This document shows, piece after piece, positions 35,371-47,353 of a stretch of 64,000 bases of DNA. Position 1 is the stretch's first letter, and every line of letters begins with the position of its first letter. The translations under genes were made by a program, and so were the position numbers. The notes beneath the pieces were generated by a model that was not told where the DNA came from, made no database searches, and saw only the letters and a program-made list of their open reading frames with translations. The stretch is from Heliocidaris tuberculata (lineage: Eukaryota > Echinodermata > Echinoidea > Camarodonta > Echinometridae). The stretch spans positions 16,451,766-16,515,765 of the forward strand of contig CM046847.1 in NCBI GenBank assembly GCA_025618425.1, written 5' to 3'.

Positions 35371-35638
35371 ATGAAGAGGAAGAGGAAGAGGAGGAAGAGG
35401 AAGAGGAAGAGGAAGAGGAAGAAGAAGAAGAAGAAGAAGAAGAAGAAGAAGAAGAAGAAGAAGAAGAAGAAGAAGAAGAAGAAGAAGAAGAAGAAGAAGA
35501 AGAAGAAGAAGAAGAAGAAGAAGAAGAAGAAGAAGAAGAAGAAGAAGAAGAAGAAGAAGAAGAAGAAGAAGAAGAAGAAGAAGAAGAAGAAGAAGAAGAA
35601 GAAGAAGAAGAAGAAGAAGAAGAAGAAGAAGAAGAAGA
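35371..35638 (+). repeat. (GAA)n homopurine microsatellite, about 70 pure triplets
   Basis: It begins as a mixed GAGGAA/GAAGAG tract and becomes uninterrupted GAA from about 35418 to 35637. It lies between the divergent TRPV-like and C10orf82-like genes. Long GAA/TTC runs can form triplex DNA. The poly-lysine reading frame across it is not a gene. Confidence 0.97.
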
Positions 35639-36004
35639 TCGAAGAAGTACCGTACTAGCCCACTAGTTGTTGTAAACTAATCATTATAATTTATAGTAAA
35701 ATGATAAAGAAAAAGTTTTTGTAGGGGGTCTATTATACAATCGTTTCATCTGAGCTGTTACAAGAATAAAATGCAATATTATTGATACCCACATACACAC
35801 TCAAACATATGTATTTACGCCTATGCACATGGCAGTTTATGTCAACAACAAAATGTACAATCATATTAAATATATTTCTGCTGTACCATTAACACTCAGT
35901 TCACTCAGTTCATGGAGGCAACATCGCGCGTACCGGTACCGCTACACGCAATGTTTATTACCACTCCTGACATGCCTGAGGCCTGTGTTACTACATACAT
36001 AGAT

Positions 36005-36122
36005 AAATCAATCTTACGATTGATATCAATCGTAAGTCTATGGCAAACCATATACGGTACTGAAGAGTTACAATTGATCGTACATTTGTAAGATTGATTG
36101 TATCTCTTTATGTTACAGGCCC
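36005..36122 (-). repeat. Relative of the 28063 element upstream of the C10orf82-like gene
   Basis: The palindrome CTTACGATTGATATCAATCGTAAG at 36013-36036 is followed by GTTACAATTGATCGTAC and ends TTATGTTACAGGCCC, the inverted head of 28063. A looser relative is near 25345-25405. Confidence 0.55.
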
Positions 36123-36429
36123 CTAAATTATCATAATGTAACTTTATTTAGTTTTATATAGCCCTAGATCTATATACAACCGTATTGTTCAAATGATAGT
36201 CACCTTTGCTTTGGTTATCACTGTTGTGGCTCAGTAAATGATGCTGAATTCATCTCCTACCGGAATATCTCGAATTAATAATCTTATGCGAATGGCCCCT
36301 TCCAGTGCCAAATCCCAGACTGGAAGAAGAGTTGGCGCAAGGCAGAATACAGGTTTCACAGGCACCGTGCTTGAATGTAATGCGGAGGCTTTTTTAATGA
36401 CATGCATTGCATTATGTACGGAATTATTG

Positions 36430-36795
36430 TAGGCATCATCTGGGATCCGGAGCGATCCCAGTTCAGTCGAGTCGAGTCGTGATCGCGCTGGGAAGATTCG
36501 CTCTTGCGTAGCATCACTGAAAACACCTCCTGCTCGTTGAATGGGTGCAATATGCCGTCCGCTGCTCGGTCAAAGGGGGCTTGACAACGGCATAATAAGA
36601 TAGCAACAAGCCGGTGGATAGCAACGCTTTTCCCGTACACACGCCACGCGTATAATCACAAGGGGGAAATTCTCGTAGCGGATGCCGCCCGCGCGATATT
36701 GCTTACTATTTCTGCGTCGTTTTAAGCATTTAATTCTTTTAAATTTCTACTCACTTTGATTCTTTGAAGCTGTACCTACAGGAAATCTTGTCAAG
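36430..36795. promoter_or_regulatory. GC-rich putative promoter region of the C10orf82-like gene, possibly bidirectional
   Basis: The sequence just upstream of the plus-strand ATG is rich in CpG (GTCGAGTCGAGTCGTGATCG near 36467, GCCGCCCGCGCG near 36684), unlike the AT-rich surroundings. Two TAGCAAC words at 36601-36607 and 36619-36625 match the RGYAAC half of the RFX X-box, the regulator of many ciliary genes. Only half-sites are present, not a full X-box. The divergent TRPV-like gene starts 2.8 kb to the left, so a shared promoter is possible but unproven. Confidence 0.35.
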
Positions 36796-39700
36796 ATGAT
36801 GAACACAAGTATGCCTAACTCCACGACGTGGAATATAAATCGTAGGAGAGACTTCGCAGAACTCAAGGAAGGCACGCAAGTACCCGGGTAAGAATAGTAA
36901 GACTGAGACATAATAATATATAATCATGTTAGAAATGATATCAGGAACGTATAAAACTTATAATTATGTAAAAATCCACAGTGAATGTGCCATAATACTC
37001 GTGTAAGAATGTTTATGCTGGCATGTTTATGAGGGGAAAAAAAAAAAAATCATTTTTGCCAAGCCTATTCATGTGAAGAGTATTACCAGAGTGTACAGTT
37101 GTTTGTTGTTGATTAGTGTTTTATGGCAATCAGTCAATTTTGACTATTATCACCAACTATATATATATTACCAGAGTGTACAGTTTATATGTGTTAAGTT
37201 TTTATATAACAACCTCAAGTATGAAACTTTATGAATACATATGGAAAAGTTGTGCGCATCTGCTCCATGCGCCCCGGCGAGTCCCGTTTAATACATGAAA
37301 TGAACATCGAAAACAGCGCTTTTTGATGAAATGACTGTATAATTACGTAAAATAAATCATGTTTTTCACAAAACTTCGGACGGTTTTTGAAAGTTAAAAT
37401 TGTTTTGCTTTAATTGATACCAAATCTGCTATTCTAATAGAGGAAAGAGTTGCACTTTTTACGTTCGAATTTCAACTTGTTCAGCTTGTCAATGGAGATT
37501 GTGCCATTTTCCCCTATTTTGGCAGGTACTTGGTGCAATCAATTGCCTGCCAAATATCACTGGAGTGTGGTATCAATTTACTTCAGACGGTTTCTGAAAA
37601 TAGATATTTTCAGCTCTATGTTCATGTAACAATGATTCTTATTTGTCAAGAGGAAACGGTAGCACTTTTTACCAATCAGGTATAGTTATATCTGGGAGCA
37701 CTGCACATACGCACACCAGCCTGCATGCGTCCCTGGCGCGGCCCGGGCCGGCCACCGGGGTTACACTACTAGTGTAGAGGAGGACTCTCGGTGCGTGTAG
37801 CACTTTCTGCACGTTTTAGAGTTAAACTTTTTCATATGGGTATCATAAAGGCCTGTATTATAAAATTGAAGTAAAAAGTTAAGCATGCATAATAGATCTA
37901 TATACTGACTGATCAATGATTATATAGGCCTAATCTAAAGATGTATATACATATGTGATTGTAATGTAAATTTTTACATGAATTGCAATCCAACAGGTAT
38001 TTACATCTTAATATAACTTAATTATTTCCTTTAATCTTAATTGTTACCTTTACAGTTACTGTGGATACATTGAACAGTACAAGTACCATGTTGGAGATAC
38101 TTATGGAAATGCAACCAACAAACTGGAGAATGTGAGATAATGATACCTTTTTTTTGCATTCATGTTTCATTCTTTTCAGTGATGTGTATTTTAAATCTAT
38201 GTGGTATTTGATATTTAATATCACTCTGGGTATATAATTCATCATAATTCAAACTCATAGACATATAGTTGCCTGTATTTTTGTCATTTATAATTTTGTA
38301 ATGATAACTTGAACCCAATAATCTCTGGAAAAAAAAACAAGTTAGTGATTTGGAGGGGGCACATTTTCTTTTGTGTACTTTAGGTATGCACATTGGTTTT
38401 AGAATGAAGGGCAAATACCAGTTGTACCCGTCTAAATCCACAAGTGATTTATAAGTTCTTTGTTATGACACTTCAAATGATCCTAACTATATAGCCCATG
38501 ATCATGTGTCATAAGGTTGCCCCCTTTTGTGTTACATGGTGATTCTACCTTCCATAGCAAACTTTTACCTTTGAAAACCTATATCTCCTTAAGTATACAT
38601 CGTATGATAGCAAAAGTATATATTTTATGAAAGTATATTTTACAAGGAATCTAAATATGCACTAAAAATGAAACAAGGTGTAAGAAAAAAGAGTTTCATG
38701 GGCTTGAATGTGAAAATTCTGATATTTTTTGTTATCTCATTTTTTCCATCATATCCATATATATGTAGTCATATGTCAAGTTTTGACAAAAATATTAACT
38801 TTTTTAGAAAAATTGCACAAAAATTTGATTTTTTTCCATTTACTTTGTACAAATGGTGCTGCTTCCGGCACCACCCCTGGCCTTCCAACTTTGAAATGCT
38901 GTAACTCCAGTTATATATAACTAACACCAATGAAATTTTGCAGGTGAATGCTATATTAATATAGCTTCAAAATTATACCAAATTTGTTATGATAGCTTTT
39001 ATGGTTCTGAAAAAAAATCAAGAATTGCTTCAGTTTGGAACCCAAAAGTGTAACAAGTTCATGACACATGACCCTATGTGTTTGTATATAGGCTTTATAT
39101 ATATTTGAATAAATATATTGATGAAAGAAGTAAGCTTTCCTTTGATATTATGATGAAACTCCATGAAATGTTCCATTCCATAAACAATCTTATTTTCTTT
39201 CATTCTTTATAGAGACGTACAAACCGTCATCCCATCATAGCATCATGGCCAAACAATTACTTTGATGCCTCCAGCAAACATGTTGGTACTGGACTGACTG
39301 CTGCCAATACGTTAAGCGGGGAGAGAAGACCTCTTCAGTTACCAAGATCTAATGGAGACAACAAACTTACAGAGAAGATGGTGCCAGGCTACACAGGTAC
39401 AGTAATACATATAAAGACCAAATTGCCAAACTTTATACCTTCATACTAATACACAGGTTTTTGCTGAAAAATTAAAAGGTTACATGAAAAACCCTATGTC
39501 AACCACTGTCAATTAGGCATTTGAAATGAATATCATCAGTACTGTTATAAAATAAAATGTCAGTTAATCAAAATGTAGAATGGTGCATATGTTTTGTAAA
39601 ACATAATTGCTACACTGTATGTTTTCTTCTCAATACTATCATATTACATGTACATCCATATACATGTATAGAATATTGATGAAATAAAAAAAAATTAGGA

Positions 39701-42700
39701 TAGAATTACATACCAGTATGTCAACTCTCTACATGCTTGTTGTTGACAGGCTACATCCCAAGGATGCCTTTCAAGTTTGGAAATACATACAAGGAGGACT
39801 GTGATGTCTGTATTGATGACTTCATGCACAATACCAAAGAACATGACACCAAGATTAGGACCCTGAAGCAGACAGTGGTCCAGTCAAGACCTCTCCAACC
39901 CAAGAAAGATGAGAAGGTGGTTATCAAGGCCCTCAACTTCTACCGAGACCAAAACCCTGGAAAGGTCTTATTAGGTGAGATTTTCTTGGATCTTGCTCTG
40001 TATCATTATCAAACAAAGAACTTTCTAAGTTAAAAACCATCTGTCTACCATTTTACAAGTGTATTTTTTTCATTAGTAAATTGTGATTCAGTCCCTAGGT
40101 GCTAGGCACTAATTTGTCTTGTATGTTAATAATATTTACTTCAAGTTGCCTTCACAGTTATAATGTTGTTATAGTAATAATATGAGAGGAAGTAAACATT
40201 TTCCCACTATGATAATAGAATAAATAGGATAATATATTAATATGACAAAATTAATGATGTAATAATTACTCTTATTCCGGCGTTAGGGAGAATCCTTTTA
40301 TCTCAGCTTATTGTTATCATTCGCCTTAATGCATGGTCGCTTTTGCCTTAACGTGGAATTTCTATTGTGACGAAATAAACCGCATCGTTAGGATACGCCC
40401 TAATGTGGGAAATAATGTAATATAACACTTATAACAGCAATATGTTAATTTATGTGCCCAACCAATAAACAAACCTAAAACAACAAAACGCACACTTAAA
40501 ATCTAGCTAGAATGCTCTGAAACATGTATGTATGAATATAAAACTTTATGCTTCAAAGGATTTTTCAAAATTTTGATAGCTCATATATAGATATCATCAT
40601 GGATATAATCATTTTTGTAGTCCATTTTTTTTATTGCTATCTTTGCAAACAGAAATTTCTTGATGGTGGATGCAAATTTTTGATTTCATGCTCGCACGCC
40701 ATTTGATATTTTCCACGAATCCCAATCTATTAGTTCATTTTCTGTGTTTAATTTTATTTTTCAGATGACAAGAGAGAATCAAGGGAAGCACCCATTCCAG
40801 GTTACAAAGGCTTTATACCAAGACAAGGTGTGACAGAGCTGGGTCTAGGAGCAAGGTATCATGATATGTGTGACAAGTCACTCAATGTATTCTATGATGA
40901 GACTGATAGGCATGCAGTCATCTCTAAACCTGGATACATTCCAAGGTAAGTATATGTGAAATGTGTGGAACTTCTTGTCAAAAGAATTAAAGCTCCAAGT
41001 TTAAATAGAAAATGCATGATTTTTAAAATTATTATCGCAAATTCTTGGTGCCTTGTAGGCCTGTATACCCCTTTCCTTTCACTCCTTCTTTTCTGCTATA
41101 TTTTCTGTATCTTTTTCTGTTAATGCCCATTAGTTTGCTGAACTGTGATTGTAAAGGATCAAACTTTTGTATGTATATGATATGCAGTTACTTTGTCCCT
41201 TTCTTTATTAATTATTCTCCATACTGCTATTTATTTATTTATGAAATGCATTATTTATACTATTCAAGAGATGTGAAATGAATTTTGAACTTGGAACTGC
41301 TGGAACTTCTGTATAAAGTAATTCTTTTATGAATAGACTGCCTTTCATTAAAAAATGTCAGTTTCCTAGATGAAGGCCATTGTGATGTGCTTCACTGCAA
41401 TAACTCTTTCTGAGATGATTGCAACTAAAGCCTTTTTATTCATTGCACTGACAAAGGCCTTTCCTGTTATAACTCTAGAAGTAGTTTTAGCTATGTTATT
41501 TTAGTTATCCACTTTAAAAAATCTGACTTTTTTTTGTTAAATCAATAGATGAAAATTGAAAAACAAGGGTTCAAGGCAAAATTAGTCAAAATGGCCCTTC
41601 TCTAGGCAGCCAGTGTGAATATTTGTCTCCTTGCAGTTCCATCTCAAATATTGTTTATTTTCTATCACAGGGACACTATAGATATTTTTTCTTTGTTTTA
41701 GGACTACTCTCCCTAATGATGCCGCCAAGGCAAGTCTGCAGTTGACAAAAGATGATAAGAGTACCGTGATGCAAAGGAGACTCTACAAACAGATTGGCAT
41801 GGTGCCCAAGTACACAGGATACCTTCCACGTAAATATTCTTGCAGATTATTTTTGGACAACTACCTCTTGGAACCTCCCACCCCACCCGAGACAACTGCC
41901 CCCAGTAGTTAGTAGTCTTTTGTCCTGGGGTTGATTATCATAGAAATTAGTTATCCAAGGTGTGGGGTTACTTGTCCTGGGGTAGTTATCAGGAAGTAAT
42001 TATCCAATATAGAGGGTAATAGTCTGGCTAAGTTGAAGATTAATTGCTATCTTGATAATACAGTCATCCTAGGAAGGTAGTTGCATAGTCTCACTATATA
42101 AATATAAACATAATCAAAAGGGATTAATAAAATAAGGAAAAGGAGTAACATATGACACTACATGAATGAATCATTGTTTGATTCCATTTTGACCTGTTCA
42201 TTTTGGCCCAAAGGCCCATATTCTTGAAATCCACTGTTAGCCAGGTTCAAACCCAGCCTAAATGTGTACTGGTAGTTCACCAATTTTTGGAGTGCCAAAT
42301 ATCAGCCTTTTCACCCTGTACAGATCACCATCAAACTGATTTCTCATTTTCATTTCATGACTGCCTTTATTTCATTCGTTTTATTTAAAAAATACAATAA
42401 TTTTTGCAGAATAAAGAGCTTGACTATTAGTACTTATTAAATCAGTGGACCAAGTTAAACCAGGTTTAACCTTTTCCACCTTTATGAATATGAGCCTTTG
42501 TTTTTAATTTTGTTACATAATTACAGTAATTTTTACGAATCCTAGGGGTTGACACTTTTCACAATTATGGGCCAGTTTACAAGGTCTCTAAGAACAAGGC
42601 CAAGAGGTGATGCTACACCTCTTGCAATCTCTTGCAATATCTGCTGGAAACATTTGTAAATTTGAGAAATGTTTGTACAGACTGTCTGAAATGTATTGTA

Positions 42701-43311
42701 ACAAGAGTTTGTGTAGCTTTGGTATGTTCTTGTATTCAAAGTTTTGAAATTTTAGCAACTTTAGGAGCTAAAATTTTAGATTCAGATTATAAAACATTAT
42801 TACCAGTATGTTGTAGAGATTGAACTCAGGAAACCTGTTCCTTTAGAAATCTGCATTCAAAAGAACTGACTAGAAAAGTATGAAAGTGGAATTACTTCAT
42901 GAAAACTCAGTTTATCATATTAGTACAATCAGATCTGTAGACCACAGAAGAAATCAGAAATGTTGCCTGTTGTGAAATATCATGTTAAGTAATGATGATG
43001 GGCTCCAAGATGATATTGGTAGATGACATCCTTTCTTATGAATGGAAACTTAATTAAAGATGAAAACAATTTATTTTCATAAGATTTTTCTGAATCATTT
43101 TCTTGCATGAAAGGATGTATGTATCTGCAACATCTTTTAATTATTGCATTGTACTTAATATTTGTAATCAACTTCACATCTATTTCATATCACAGAAATC
43201 CGTTTCCGATTTGGCCACACATATGGTGATGCCTCAAGATCTCTGCCCGTCTGCAGTCATGGACAGTCTAACTATGGAGAACACCTACAGACACTCCAAC
43301 AATCTGCTTGA
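36796..43311 (+). CDS. C10orf82/SPMIP5-like ciliary microtubule inner protein (seven coding exons)
   Basis: Coding exons are 36796-36887, 38056-38131, 39213-39396, 39750-39974, 40765-40945, 41702-41829 and 43196-43311 (TGA). All junctions are GT/AG and in phase, giving 1002 nt and 333 residues. An in-frame TGA lies 39 nt upstream of the first ATG. The protein repeats a motif of the form PGYxGYIPxxxFxxGxTY: PGYCGYIEQYKYHVGDTYG near residue 31, PGYTGYIPRMPFKFGNTY near 115, IPGYKGFIPRQGVTELGLGA near 200, KPGYIPR near 255, and VPKYTGYLP followed by RFRFGHTYGDAS near the end. These are DUF2475-type repeats shared by CIMIP2/FAM166 and C10orf82 (SPMIP5), proteins bound inside the doublet microtubules of cilia and sperm tails. 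The middle segment (PKKDEKVVIKALNFY, then a GxGxRYHDMC block) is closest to C10orf82. It is longer than the human protein because of extra N- and C-terminal repeats. Expected location is the axoneme. Confidence 0.85.
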
Positions 43312-46300
43312 ACACCAGAAAAAAGGAGTATAATGCTTATATGTCAGCCTTCAACAAAGTCAGCCCCATGGGTGGATCATTGTTCCATACAAAGCTGTGT
43401 GTTCATTTTACAGAACTATACCACCCATAAGCAACTGCCATACATCTTTTTGAGGTAAAAAAAGTGTGTGGTTTATTGGCTGCTGACTCTGAAGAAGAGA
43501 CAATTTGTTCAATGTTTTGTGAACTGGCTGGACAAGGTCCAGAATTGAAGTTATGGGAACTCCTTAATGAGAGATTCACAAAAAATGTTATATAATTTTT
43601 TATAATTGTTTTTTATTTCTCTCTTTCTGTTCATCTTTTCACCCGTCCATCCATTTCTGTGTCTCTCAACATGTCTTTGTGATGTTGTCTCCTTTTTTGA
43701 TGCCCTCTCTATCTCCATCACTCTTCCATTCCATTCCTTACAGGCAAACCCTCTCCATTCCCTAATATGATTCTTCTTCTTCCCTGTACTGCCAATGATA
43801 TACTTGATAGCTGCAGTGCAGATTGTCACTTATCAATTTTCTTTTTGAGATGCACATATTTGTTAAAGATGGAAAGAGCACAGTCTTCCCTCAAGTACCT
43901 GACAATTGTATGAACATGGCCTCTACAAATTCGTGTTGAGTAACAAACAGGTAGGTGATAACTAAGGCCATACAAAATGCATAGATGTCCATGAAACTAC
44001 ATGATATGATTCTTTTACAACATAAGCATCTGTGAGTTTGGTGGTATGTGGTATAGAGACTTAGAAGCAAGTCCTTGCCAAAAAACAATCATTTTGTAAA
44101 ATAGTGTTTGCTCTTTAAAAAAAAAAAATTGAATATTGAGAAAATACATTTTTCGGTGGTATTTTCCTTTTCCAGTACGTACAGTATGTTTCAAATAAGG
44201 TAAAACTGATAAGTAAATTTTTATGGAAAATAATGTATTGGAAGTTTTGATGGGTTCTGAGATATCCTTGTTGCAAACATAGGCTAGTCCTGCCATTGTG
44301 TACGAAATGAAATATTTGCTCATCTTTATCTACATTTTGCACGTACATCTTCCTTTTCCCCATCTTCAAATAATATCTATTTCATTCAATTTGTATTTTC
44401 TTTATACTTTGAAAGATTATTTGTATGTTTTTGAGCTCTTGTTGTGATGTGGTATTTTAGTCTTCATTAGCATAGATCCAAACAATACACAGTCTCAAGA
44501 CTCAAGACCAAAACTTGAACTTTGATTTGTTGCACATCTGACCTTGGAACAAACTGACTAACATGCAGGTCTCAAGATTGTTTGTATCAATTTTGGTGAC
44601 TTTTCTGTAGTTCCTGGGCACATTGAATGCAACATGAACATAATTGCATAATTTTGCCTCACTATTCATGAATGTATTGTTGTCATAGGGGCAGATGTAT
44701 ACATATGCAAATAAGTCAGTATTATTTAGGAATTCCTGTATCTTGCCCTTCCAAGATGATGAAATCCAAAATGAAAACTAAAGCATAGTGAGTATATCTG
44801 GCAAATACACATACTTAAGGATTTTCAACTGGTTAAAACAGTCCTCTTCTATTAATGAGTCCATAATAACTTGAATGAAGGTCTAGAAAAAGAAAAATAT
44901 ATTTTTGTGTCTAATTTTTGTTGAATCATACTTGCAGTTATGGCTGAATGTAATGTACAACGCAGCTAATCTGATATAGAATAAATGTCATTGTTAATTT
45001 TTGTTATGCATTAATGCAATTGCAAAAGTAGGTCAACATTTCATCTGTGCATCAGAAAATTTCATATTTCAATTTGGGACATGCTCTATTTAAAAAAAAT
45101 TATTACAGTTTATATCAGCCATTGTTTCCATCTCTCAGTACTACTCTCAAATGTTTAAAGCAAATTTCATGTACACATCAAAGAAAACACAACAGAATGC
45201 AGGATTTAAAAGGTTTTCATTGGTTTTCATTGAAACATTCCATGATTTTCCATCATTTGAAGAAAACGAAATAAGTATCTGAAATTGCTTTATTGTATAC
45301 ACTCATAACATCAAAGAGATTCCTGGTAGGAAAACTGTCAAATTTATGGTAAACATGATAGTATGTTTCACCTAACTGTAGTACATTATTGTAAAGCAGA
45401 CAGACTTATTAATTCAATTTACTTTAGCAAGATTTCTTAAAAAGGAGCACATTTCCTAGTTTTCCAATTCTACAATGTTTATTCACAGTGCAAGCATTGT
45501 GCACTTGTCTATCATTTATGAAAGTCTTTGCTGTAGGAACCAGTATATTGTGAGGGTTTTATATACAATATTTGAATAATAGCAGAGGTAGCAGAAAAAT
45601 TGTCAGGATAGCCAATGCAATGAATGTCCCATATTTTGTACAAAAGATTAAGATTAAGAATAATACACATTATACTATAAAATTTTTAAAAAAATCACAG
45701 TCCACATCAAACTATAATTTTAAAAAGACAAAGAATCTTTAGAATAACAAATATGATAAAAAATCGGTGGGACAAGTTCTTAAAAATCACTATTCAAAGT
45801 TTATTTATGGGTCTCCATTTATGAACAAATGGAGACACTAATTTGCAATGTTACATTACTTCTTAATCCAGAACGTTATGGACAATATATATTTCAGATG
45901 ACATAATTTGCAGCATTTATTCCTGATGAATACATAAAAAAAGCACCTCCAAATGATGTTGAATTTCACTCTTTTAAATTGCTGGTCAATTTAGCAGGTG
46001 TAATCAGGCAAAACATTCCTGTTACTTCCTGTACTTATGTAAATATAGATGCTTGTAAATGATGTTTTTATATAGTGTCAGCAACTGATAATTGTATTTT
46101 TTTGCAAATGACGAATGAGTTTTTGCCTTAATTCTCTGTAGAATTTGTACACAATATTATTTTGCTGTTAACAACACACAATCTGTGAATGACAAATATA
46201 TTCAGGTTTGAAATAATAAAATTACAAAAAGGCAATACTCTTAGTAAGATTCTTTCATTACTAACATGTTTTTCCTTATGTGTTAAGGCAAATCTACGTC

Positions 46301-46445
46301 TTCATATTGTATACATATGTGGGTTTTTTCCTCTTATTTTTCATATGAATTTTTGAATTATTGCAATTTACAAAGGTCAAAAACTTTTTTTCTTTACATC
46401 TCCCCCATTTATTTCATATATGAATCAAAACTGAAGGTTTGCATA
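43312..46445 (+). other. 3' flank of the C10orf82-like gene
   Basis: AT-rich sequence without protein-like frames. AATAAA words occur at 44980 and 46217 and could serve as polyadenylation signals; which is used cannot be told. The intergenic part up to the MITE at 46450 shows no other feature. Confidence 0.45.
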
Positions 46446-46449
46446 TTAA

Positions 46450-47349
46450 AGGGAAATCCATCCTTAACCCTTTCATGACAGGAATTATTTAAGATCTAAA
46501 TTAATCACATTTTATTCTTCAAATTGGCAACAATAATATTTTTCTTGTACTGCTACATGTTTCTATAAGGTGTAATATCTTTGAGAACAATATACACGGT
46601 TAGGAATTTTGTCGAAAATTTGAAAAAATTGCCAATTTTGATAAAAAACAATGATTTTGAACCTCTCAATGTTTTGCCAATTTAAGGATTTTAAAGCTTA
46701 TTCTCATTTTTAAAATTCCTGGCATCAAACGCAATATAGTCATGCAACAAAAATAGACACACTGTGTGCAGAAATTTTTGCTCTTTCTACTCATGCATCT
46801 GGTATATTTTTTAGAGCTCTGAATCAAAAGTTATTGAGCAAAACCACAAAATGTGGTCCATCGTCTTGAAAGGGTTAATAGCGAGTTGCTTTGAAAGAAA
46901 GAGGAAAAATCAGAGAAGCAGATTGGTGAAAGTTTGAACGAAATCGGACAATCAGTAAGAAAGTTATGAATTTTTGGAAGTTGTAATCACTATGCATATG
47001 GGAATTTCAAATTGGCGAAATCGGTAATGTCACTGTGATGTAGCTGTGGACAACTCCCCCATTTGCTCTAACACACAAAATGACTAAAATGTCACTTTTT
47101 TTCAAAATGCATTACTCAGTAGGATATTTTCGTTCATGAGGACCTATATAACAATATGCTATCTCCAATATATTTTGAGTACAGCCCCGAGGGTAAAAGC
47201 ACCTCGAAGAAAAGATGTAGTGTTCTCACTTTTTATACATCCATAACTTTCTTAGTCCTTGTCCGATTTCTTTCAAACTTTCACCATCCTGTTTTTCTTA
47301 TTTTTCAGCTTTCACACAAATCATCTTATTACCAAGGTTGGATTGCCCT
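46450..47349. mobile_element. Foldback MITE with AGGG-ATCCA termini and TTAA target site
   Basis: TTAA|AGGGAAATCCATCC at the left and GGTTGGATTGCCCT|TTAA at the right. Long inverted arms contain GGTGAAAGTTTGAACGAAAT and, inverted, ATTTCTTTCAAACTTTCACC. The piece 46468-46874 plus TTAA is a later insertion; without it the element is about 490 bp and matches 31393-31977. Confidence 0.85.
46468..46874 (-). mobile_element. TTAA-flanked MITE (piggyBac-like), copy B, nested
   Basis: TTAA|CCCTTTCATGACAGG at the left and CGTCTTGAAAGGG|TTAA at the right. It is the reverse orientation of copy A and inserted inside the MITE at 46450-47349. Confidence 0.88.
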
Positions 47350-47353
47350 TTAA

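Noticed and set aside
35371..35658. 95-residue reading frame of almost pure lysine
   Set aside because: It is the translation of the GAA microsatellite; no gene context.
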